Source of the DNA: JAMQKA01 sp043951865
GTDB taxonomy: Bacteria > Bacteroidota > Rhodothermia > Balneolales > Balneolaceae
DNA length: 64,000 nt
Reading direction: 5' to 3'
NCBI RefSeq assembly: GCF_043951865.1
Contig: NZ_JBINJF010000006.1
Location: forward strand, 62,001 to 126,000
In this document: positions 58,317-64,000 of the stretch, one piece after another
Layout of the letters: the number at the start of each line of letters is the position of its first letter
Position numbering within the stretch: position 1 is the first letter of the stretch
Notes under the pieces: generated by a model
Seen by the model: only the letters and a program-made list of their open reading frames with translations
Told to the model about the DNA's origin: nothing
The model's database searches: none
Translations under genes and position numbers: made by a program

Positions 58317-59729
58317 ATGAAGCAAGTAGTTGAACAGAAAAACCTAACCCCGCGACAAATAGTTGCTGAACTGAATAAATATATCGTGGGACAAAACGAG
58401 GCCAAACGGTCGGTGGCTATCGCCCTCCGAAACCGGTGGAGGCGGATGAATTCCGAAGCAGATATTCGAGATGAAATTCTTCCCAACAACATTCTCCTTA
58501 TTGGTCCCACGGGCGTTGGAAAAACGGAAATCGCCCGGCGGCTGGCCAAGCTGGCAAACGCACCTTTTATAAAAGTGGAGGCTTCCAAGTTCACGGAAGT
58601 GGGCTACGTGGGCCGCGATGTGGAATCGATGATTCGCGACCTGACCGACATCGCCATCAACATGGTGAAGACAGAGATGCAGGAGCGGGTGCAGGAAAAA
58701 GCCGAAAAAGCGGTGGAAGACCGTATACTGGATATCCTTATTCCCCCGGTAAAGAAACCTTCGAACAATTCGGCCGGCTTCAGCGCCGAACAGGATGATT
58801 TTAAACCGGAAAACGCCAGTGACCAGGAGCTTAACCAGCGGACCCGCGAGAAATTTCGAAAAAAGCTGCAAAACGGTGAGCTGGACGATCGCAAGATTGA
58901 GATCGAAGTGCGTTCCAACCGCCAGCCGATGATGCAGGTCTTTGGTCCACAGGGAAGTATGGAAGAGATGGGCATCAACCTGCAGGATATGCTCGGCAAC
59001 CTTACGGGCGACCAAAAGAAAAAACGCAAGGTTACCGTCGAGGAAGCCAGGGAACTGCTGCTGGATGAAGAGGCCGAAAAACTGATTGACCACGATGCAG
59101 CCGTGCAGGAAGCGCTCGAGCGGGTGCAAACGCAGGGAATCGTCTTTATTGATGAAATTGACAAAGTGGCAGAGGATTCCAGCAAACAGGGGAGCGGCGG
59201 CCCGGATGTGAGCCGACAAGGGGTGCAGCGCGATCTGCTTCCCATTATCGAGGGAAGTTCCGTCTCCACCAAGTATGGAATGATAAAGACCGATCATATT
59301 CTCTTTATCGGGTCGGGCGCGTTCCACGTTTCCAAGCCGTCTGACCTGATTCCCGAATTGCAGGGAAGGATGCCGATTCGCGTGGAACTGAACTCGCTTA
59401 CCGAAGATGATTTCTTCGATATCCTGAAACAGCCCAAAAATGCGCTGACCAAACAGTACCAGGCGATGTTGCGGGCAGAAGGAGTTGAGATAGAATTTAC
59501 CGACAACGCAATACGGGAGATCGCCTCCATAGCGGCGCAGGTAAACGAGCGGGTCGAAAATATTGGAGCCCGGCGCCTCCACACCATATTATCCACCCTG
59601 CTGGACGAGCTCCTGTTTGCGGTTCCGGATGATATCGGCACCGGGGAATTGACGATCGACAAGGAATACGTGAACAAGCAGCTTGATGACCTGGTCAAGG
59701 ATAAAGATCTCAGCCACTACATACTTTAA
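58317..59729 (+). CDS. hslU: ATP-dependent protease ATPase subunit HslU
   Basis: AAA+ unfoldase that feeds substrates to HslV. The 470-aa protein has Walker A GPTGVGKT (residues 63-70), the GYVGRDVESMIRDL pore loop, a helical I-domain insertion from about residue 115 to 260, Walker B IVFIDEIDKVAEDSSKQGSGGPDVSRQGVQRDLL, sensor 2 ENIGARRLHT and the C-terminal HslV-activating tail ending YIL. ATG 58317 is preferred to the TTG at 58296, which lies inside hslV. Confidence 0.97.
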   Translation: MKQVVEQKNLTPRQIVAELNKYIVGQNEAKRSVAIALRNRWRRMNSEADIRDEILPNNILLIGPTGVGKTEIARRLAKLANAPFIKVEASKFTEVGYVGRDVESMIRDLTDIAINMVKTEMQERVQEKAEKAVEDRILDILIPPVKKPSNNSAGFSAEQDDFKPENASDQELNQRTREKFRKKLQNGELDDRKIEIEVRSNRQPMMQVFGPQGSMEEMGINLQDMLGNLTGDQKKKRKVTVEEARELLLDEEAEKLIDHDAAVQEALERVQTQGIVFIDEIDKVAEDSSKQGSGGPDVSRQGVQRDLLPIIEGSSVSTKYGMIKTDHILFIGSGAFHVSKPSDLIPELQGRMPIRVELNSLTEDDFFDILKQPKNALTKQYQAMLRAEGVEIEFTDNAIREIASIAAQVNERVENIGARRLHTILSTLLDELLFAVPDDIGTGELTIDKEYVNKQLDDLVKDKDLSHYIL

Positions 59730-60086
59730 TCCAATCCGCTGCCTTGATAGTGAGCCCCCGGAAAGAGCTACTGCAGCTTCTGATCGCATGTTTTCATCGA
59801 GGTTGTTGTCCCCGGGATAAAGCAGTAAACATGCGGTTGACTGTCGGCAATGCGGTATTGTTGATGAACATCACAGCCCTGGATTATTAAATTTAGCATG
59901 GCTGTCGTCAATTAACATATTGCAAGACCTGTTGTTTTAGTGTAGATTTCACAACTATTTAGATTTAATATTACTGTAAAATAGCTTTTATTTTTAAGTG
60001 GGTATAACCGCTAAATATTTTTCAATGTTAGCCGTTGAGACTTATAAGCGCTAGAAAAATTCAGAAAACCTAAGTGTAATCCGACT
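59730..60086. other. Intergenic region upstream of the processing protease
   Basis: 357 bp with no gene. The first half contains short inverted segments but no clear terminator after hslU. The second half (59930-60060) is AT-rich, consistent with the promoter of the downstream peptidase gene; I cannot name the exact promoter boxes. Confidence 0.4.
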
Positions 60087-61979
60087 ATGACCTTTAAAAA
60101 ATTCGTCGCCCCCCATGTGGCTATTTTAATCCTATTGTCCCTTTTCTGGGCAGCGGGAGTCGATTCCGTTATTCAGCCCGACGACGCACATCAACAGAAT
60201 CTAAAAAAATATATCCAGACTCAGCGTAGAATAGTCGATAACTATGTTGAGAAAGTGGATATCGAAAAACTGTATCGAAACAGCATTAAGGGACTTATTA
60301 AAAACCTGAGCGACAGTACCCTCAAAATTGAGGGGACCCCGCTCGATACCACCATGCTGGCAGATGAGGATATTGATGACCTGGGAGAATCACTCCAGAG
60401 GTTTGAGGATGCCTACCTTTACCTGGCCAACAACAGTCCCAATGAAAATATGAGCGCCCGCACCGAGGATGCTCTCCGTCAGATGTTCAAATCGCTGGAT
60501 CCCCACTCCGTCTATATCGAACCGGAGACCAATGAACAGGTTCAGGAAAATTTTGCCGGCAAGTTCCAGGGCGTCGGCATTCAGTTCAACATCATCCAGG
60601 ACACGATTACCGTAATCACCGCCATTTCCGGGGGACCAAGTGACAAGCTTGGAATTATGTCTGGTGACCGGATCATCAAAATTGACGGCGAAAGTGCGAT
60701 CGGGTTCAGCAATGAGGATGTACTGCGAACTCTTCGCGGCGAAAAAGGCACCAAGGTGGATGTCACGATTAAAAGACCACACGTTAAAGATCCGCTGGAA
60801 TTTACCATTACCAGGGATGACATACCGCTTTATACGGTCGACACCTCGTATATGCTCGATGACCAGACCGGTTACATCAAGATCAACCGGTTTGCCGCCA
60901 CTACTCACGAGGAGTTCCTGGAGGCGATGAAATCACTGGACAAAAAAGGGATGAATCGATTGATTCTTGACCTGAGAAGCAACCCGGGCGGATATCTGGG
61001 TCAGGCTATCGCCATGGCGGAAGAGTTCTTTCCAAAAGGGACAGAACTGGTATCAACCAAAAGTCGACATACCCGTTTTACCAGCTCCTACAATTCGCGC
61101 CGGGATGGATTTTTCAAGGAAAAGCCGCTGATCGTCTTGGTCAATGAGGGTTCGGCTTCCGCCAGTGAGATTGTCAGCGGAGCGATCCAGGATCATGACC
61201 GCGGGCTGATTGTAGGCCAGCGCACGTTTGGTAAGGGACTGGTCCAGCAGCAGTATGAACTGGCAGACTCCAGCAGCATCCGCGTGACCATATCCCGCTA
61301 CTACACTCCCTCCGGGCGCCTGATTCAGAAACCCTACTCGCGTGAGGGTCGCGAGCAGTACGCCTATGAAGTAGTCCACCGTGCGGACGATGCCTACACG
61401 GATGCGGTTGAGTTTATCTCGGATGTTCCCGATTCCCTCAAGTTCAACACTGATGCCGGTCGAACCGTATACGGCGGCGGGGGAATTGTACCCGACCATA
61501 TTGTGCAAGAAGATACCACTGAATCGGCCGCGGTGGTCAATTTTATGAGGCGAAAACAGGTAGGATTCGATTTTGTGCGAAACTACCTGGATGACAACGG
61601 GGATCAGTTCCGGCAGGAGTGGGAAGGAGATTTCGAAAAATTTCGCAAGGAGTTTACCTGGGATGACGAGACCATCAACAGCTTCAAGGAGAAAATGATC
61701 CAAAACAACCTGGTAATTTCTGATGAAGTCAAAGAGCCCGATTTCAGGTCGGATTCCCTGTATATACCGGAGGGCCATTTTGAAAAAATTGCATGGATGC
61801 CGCGGGGCTTTATGAAGGCCGAACTGGCGCGCCAGGTGTGGGGTTTAAAGGCGTACTACCCGGTGATCAACGACGTGTTTGATGATGTGCTTAAAAAAGC
61901 GATGAATCTTTGGGATGAGGTGCAGGCACTCGAGGAGTATGCTGCAAATCATACCAAAATAAGAAAGGATGACAGCTGA
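60087..61979 (+). CDS. S41 family C-terminal processing protease
   Basis: Periplasmic tail-specific protease of the Ctp/Prc family. The 630-aa protein has an N-terminal signal anchor (residues 10-28), a PDZ domain (residues 160-245: FQGVGIQFNIIQDTITV..PSDKLGIMSGDRIIKIDG) and the S41 domain with catalytic Ser358 (NEGSASASEI) and Lys383 (RTFGKGLVQ). A 170-residue C-terminal region follows the protease domain, making it longer than CtpA. Monocistronic, ending before a perfect hairpin at 62061-62098. Confidence 0.94.
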   Translation: MTFKKFVAPHVAILILLSLFWAAGVDSVIQPDDAHQQNLKKYIQTQRRIVDNYVEKVDIEKLYRNSIKGLIKNLSDSTLKIEGTPLDTTMLADEDIDDLGESLQRFEDAYLYLANNSPNENMSARTEDALRQMFKSLDPHSVYIEPETNEQVQENFAGKFQGVGIQFNIIQDTITVITAISGGPSDKLGIMSGDRIIKIDGESAIGFSNEDVLRTLRGEKGTKVDVTIKRPHVKDPLEFTITRDDIPLYTVDTSYMLDDQTGYIKINRFAATTHEEFLEAMKSLDKKGMNRLILDLRSNPGGYLGQAIAMAEEFFPKGTELVSTKSRHTRFTSSYNSRRDGFFKEKPLIVLVNEGSASASEIVSGAIQDHDRGLIVGQRTFGKGLVQQQYELADSSSIRVTISRYYTPSGRLIQKPYSREGREQYAYEVVHRADDAYTDAVEFISDVPDSLKFNTDAGRTVYGGGGIVPDHIVQEDTTESAAVVNFMRRKQVGFDFVRNYLDDNGDQFRQEWEGDFEKFRKEFTWDDETINSFKEKMIQNNLVISDEVKEPDFRSDSLYIPEGHFEKIAWMPRGFMKAELARQVWGLKAYYPVINDVFDDVLKKAMNLWDEVQALEEYAANHTKIRKDDS

Positions 61980-62056
61980 TCCCGGCTCCTGACCACCTTG
62001 CATCGAATTTTCCTATGATTGGAACTTTATTTTAGCAGGCTGCTTATCGATTGGTA

Positions 62057-62102
62057 TACCAGAGGCCTTTGCAAAGCAACGATTTTGCAAAGGCCTCTTT
62101 CA
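62057..62102. repeat. TIR-only GAGG-CCTC element acting as a terminator-like hairpin
   Basis: AGAGGCCTTTGCAAA (62061-62075) pairs perfectly with TTTGCAAAGGCCTCT (62084-62098) around an 8-base loop and is followed by T residues. It equals the two ends of the mobile repeat family joined together, 80 bp downstream of the protease stop; the right arm with loop (CAACGATTTTGCAAAGGCCT) nearly matches the right end of the full-length copy at 35140-35159. Flanking 5-mers differ. Confidence 0.8.
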
Positions 62103-62262
62103 TTTCAACAGGTACTGGAAACATCCTGCCTGGAATACAAGTTTTCGGACTGCCCCCTTCGAAATTCATGATTTCCCTCTCGCCTATAGAAATTTTTGTG
62201 GACCCGAGTGCCCGGAGCCGGAACGAACAGACCCCATCAATGCAGGTTAGTTGATCCAGGTT

Positions 62263-62496
62263 TAGCCCGGATTTCTCGCCAAGAAATTGGTTTTTCAGCA
62301 AGGCGAAGGGCAAATGGCCGCGCAGACGTACGTTGGTACGTTGAGCCGGGGATTTGTCCTTCAACGCGGCTGAAAGGCCAATTTCGCAGCCTATTACAAA
62401 CTGTAGTGATAATTGGGCAGTAATAGATGGCGTAAGTTATTGCCATCTATGAAGTTACATGATTTTATCCAACATACTCGTGAGAAATCCGGGTTA
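62263..62496. mobile_element. 234-bp element with TAGCCCGGATTTCTC terminal inverted repeats
   Basis: The 15-bp ends TAGCCCGGATTTCTC and GAGAAATCCGGGTTA are inverted (one mismatch). Inside lie further inverted segments: AAATTGG...TTCAGC with GCTGAA...CCAATTT, CTATTAC with GTAATAG, and ATAGATGGC with GCCATCTAT. It has no open reading frame, so it is probably a non-autonomous element or the fused ends of a deleted insertion sequence. A deleted copy lies at 5753-5797. No target duplication is visible. Confidence 0.75.
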
Positions 62497-62733
62497 GATA
62501 GTACGAGCGGCCCCTCGCACCAGTATTAGAATCAAGTTCTATGGTTTTGGAGCGGCGTGGTTTAATTAATTGTGGAGTGGTTATTTGTTGACCAATAACT
62601 AATCTCCGCCGGTGATTTTTTAATTCATTTTAGCCGTATAAAAAATCAGGAAAAATTTAACTCCTCACACACGCGGTTCAAACCAACATTGCGGATAAGG
62701 GTACAAATTGAAATTAGAATTGCGGTATGCTCT
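62497..62733. other. Intergenic remainder before rsmE
   Basis: About 240 bp between the repeat and the convergent rsmE stop. No gene, terminator or promoter is recognisable. Confidence 0.4.
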
Positions 62734-63435
62734 TCATCTCAAAAATTGGCTCAACAAGGCTACCACCGCTGTTTCCGTGCGCAGGCGATGGGAGCCCAGG
62801 GACACTATCCGAGCCCCATTTGCTTTGAATAATGCGATCTCCTCCTGCGAAAAACCACCTTCCGGTCCCACAAAGAGGACTATTTCCTTCTCCATCTTTT
62901 TAAACTCACCGGGAACACCCGGGGAGGTATCCTTGGCACCGCGCGCCACCAGCATTGGGGAGGAGTCGCTGTATTTCCCGATCACCTCTTTGACAGAGGG
63001 ATATACAGATATGGACGGCAAACAGGCCCTCAGGCTCTGTTTCATGGCGGATACGGCGGTAGATCGCAGGCGATCCACCCGCACATTTTCTTTGACGGTG
63101 TGCTCACTTCGGAACAGTACGATCTCACCGACCCCGAGTTCTACCGCCTTCTCGACGGCAAACTCCAAGCGGTCCCGCTTCTTGATAATTCCCATGGCCA
63201 TCACCAGCGAAGGGTTCCGTTGTTCCCTGCGGTTCCGGTTCGTAATCTCGATCAGCGCGGTATTCCGCAGAATGCGGCGGACAATGCCTTCATACCATCC
63301 CCCCTCCCCATCCACGACGGTAATGGTATCCCCCTCACGGTAACGCAACACCCTGGCGGCGTGCCTGGCTTCCTGTTGCGTAAGTTCTATTTGGTCACCC
63401 TCAATTTGATCGGGAGGAGCATAAAAAATATTCAT
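62734..63435 (-). CDS. rsmE: 16S rRNA (uracil1498-N3)-methyltransferase
   Basis: Methylates U1498 of 16S rRNA. The 233-aa SPOUT-fold protein has an N-terminal PUA-like domain (LTQQEARHAARVLRYREGDTITVVDG) and a C-terminal knotted SAM-binding domain (LFVGPEGGFSQEEIALFKANGARIVSLGSHRLRTETA). The ATG at 63435 gives the normal MNIFYAP-like start. It follows the Bfd-like gene after 26 bp and is the last gene of a minus-strand operon with dCTP deaminase. Confidence 0.95.
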   Translation of the reverse strand: MNIFYAPPDQIEGDQIELTQQEARHAARVLRYREGDTITVVDGEGGWYEGIVRRILRNTALIEITNRNRREQRNPSLVMAMGIIKKRDRLEFAVEKAVELGVGEIVLFRSEHTVKENVRVDRLRSTAVSAMKQSLRACLPSISVYPSVKEVIGKYSDSSPMLVARGAKDTSPGVPGEFKKMEKEIVLFVGPEGGFSQEEIALFKANGARIVSLGSHRLRTETAVVALLSQFLR

Positions 63436-63461
63436 TGCACAGTAGCTAGAGTAGCCATTTT

Positions 63462-63677
63462 TTAGTTTCTACGCAGGTATGCGCCCGGCTCAAATACTGT
63501 TTCCCCCGTTTCCAGGACCATTTCGATATAGGGTATGCAAAACCCGCACTGGCAGCTGCAGTACTTTTCGGCCTGCAGCGACTTCACATCCTGATACCCC
63601 TTGCGGCGGGCATAGTCTTTTATTTCCTGGAATGTTCGCTTGTGACAGATGCACTTCTCAACAGTATACTTACTCAT
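63462..63677 (-). CDS. Small Bfd-like iron-sulfur protein
   Basis: A 71-aa protein with Cys motifs CIC near residue 9 and CSCQCGFCIPY in the second half, matching the pattern of the [2Fe-2S]-binding Bfd domain (CxC...CxxC followed by Pro). Bfd-like domains act as small redox partners, for example in iron release from bacterioferritin. There are more cysteines than the four expected, so cluster ligation is uncertain. It overlaps the dCTP deaminase stop by 8 bp. Confidence 0.7.
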   Translation of the reverse strand: MSKYTVEKCICHKRTFQEIKDYARRKGYQDVKSLQAEKYCSCQCGFCIPYIEMVLETGETVFEPGAYLRRN

Positions 63678-64000
63678 CCTCCTGCCTGAAATGTTTGCCC
63701 AGTTTTAGTCCCTGTCCCTGGTAGTTGCTTTCGATTTCTGTTCCATACACAAATTCGGGGATCTCAGTATTGGGTTCAAACTTCATGCTGCAGAATGTCT
63801 GCCCATCTTCGATCAAAAACGGCACATCGTGCGATCGCACCTCAAGCACTGCGCGTGCTCCTCCTGCTTCTGCCGATCCCCCAAAACCGCTGTCAAAAAA
63901 ACCCGCGTAGTGCGTTCGGAGCTCTCCCGACCCGGTATCATAGGCGATCATTTCGGCCGCGAGATGGGTGGGAATACGGCACCGTTCCTTGGAGGCAAAA
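63670..64000 (-). CDS. dcd: dCTP deaminase, 3' part (gene continues past the window edge)
   Basis: The last 109 codons of a long-type 2'-deoxycytidine 5'-triphosphate deaminase, which turns dCTP to dUTP for thymidylate synthesis. RIPTHLAAEMIAYDT and GELRTHYAGFFDSGFG are the conserved segments of this family, and AVLEVRSHDVPFLIEDGQ of the trimeric dUTPase-like fold. The 5' part lies beyond position 64000, so neither start nor full length can be given. Its 3' end overlaps the Bfd-like gene; rsmE follows. It forms a pathway pair with dut at 51455-51901. Confidence 0.85.
   Translation of the reverse strand, partial: FASKERCRIPTHLAAEMIAYDTGSGELRTHYAGFFDSGFGGSAEAGGARAVLEVRSHDVPFLIEDGQTFCSMKFEPNTEIPEFVYGTEIESNYQGQGLKLGKHFRQEDE

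Noticed and set aside
58344..59582. A 412-codon open frame on the minus strand opposite hslU
   Set aside because: It is antisense to a strongly conserved gene; its composition is that of a reverse reading and no domain is visible.

Overview
The window is a chromosomal segment of moderate GC content. Its protein families and gene style point to the Balneolota/Rhodothermota neighbourhood of the Bacteroidota (a Balneolaceae-like, probably aerobic heterotroph): Bacteroidota-like LexA and DNA polymerase IV, an exosortase pair, a BatB-like VWA protein, a Ccm-type cytochrome c maturation cluster, many non-ATG starts and weak Shine-Dalgarno sites. The assignment is inferred from the proteins alone. 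There is no rRNA, CRISPR array, prophage or intact transposase, and only one tRNA (Asn).

Layout. 0-5.7 kb: primase (dnaG), then a DNA-damage module of lexA, an unknown 107-aa gene and dinB; lexA and dinB carry near-identical palindromes just upstream. 5.8-8.5 kb: a small xylan corner with a GH10 xylanase lipoprotein, the remnant of a GH43 gene and an exported RraA-like protein. 8.9-18.7 kb: a queuosine-tRNA mannosyltransferase homologue, mutL, icd, LPP20-type lipoprotein/HtrA/recO, and an ECF sigma/anti-sigma pair. 19-26.8 kb: uvrC, an RluA-type pseudouridine synthase, a methyltransferase, an orphan anti-sigma-like protein and rmuC. 27-39.8 kb: mostly single genes (FAD oxidoreductase, DoxX, CHAD, Smr, a membrane-anchored MutS-like ATPase, a lipoprotein, a TPR-LuxR regulator with an alpha/beta-hydrolase-fold protein, a YbdG-like MscS channel). 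40-45.6 kb: tRNA-Asn, truA and ccmC-D-E-F. 45.8-55.4 kb: PH-domain protein, BatB, exosortase plus partner, HAD phosphatase, MFS transporter, dut, DUF3108 protein, and a tight operon ending in a biotin carrier protein and murA. 55.9-64 kb: RNase G, hslV-hslU, a C-terminal processing protease, rsmE, a Bfd-like protein and the end of a dCTP deaminase gene. Genome maintenance genes (dnaG, lexA, dinB, mutL, recO, uvrC, rmuC, mutS-like, dut) are conspicuously frequent.

The most unusual signal is not a gene. A family of short palindromic elements with GAGG...CCTC-type ends and TTTGCAAA-like terminal inverted repeats occurs at least nine times in intergenic DNA. Two copies are full length (about 140 bp) with nested, partly covarying hairpins; others are internally deleted down to 21-37 bp. 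Four copies are flanked by perfect 5-bp direct repeats (TTGTA, TATAA, TTAAA, TGTAA), so the family appears to have been mobile. Three copies end 20-24 bp upstream of a start codon and a fourth ends 6 bp upstream of one. A second repeat family (TAGCCCGGATTTCTC ends), a third built around a 20-bp perfect palindrome, and heptamer tandem repeats fill much of the remaining intergenic space.
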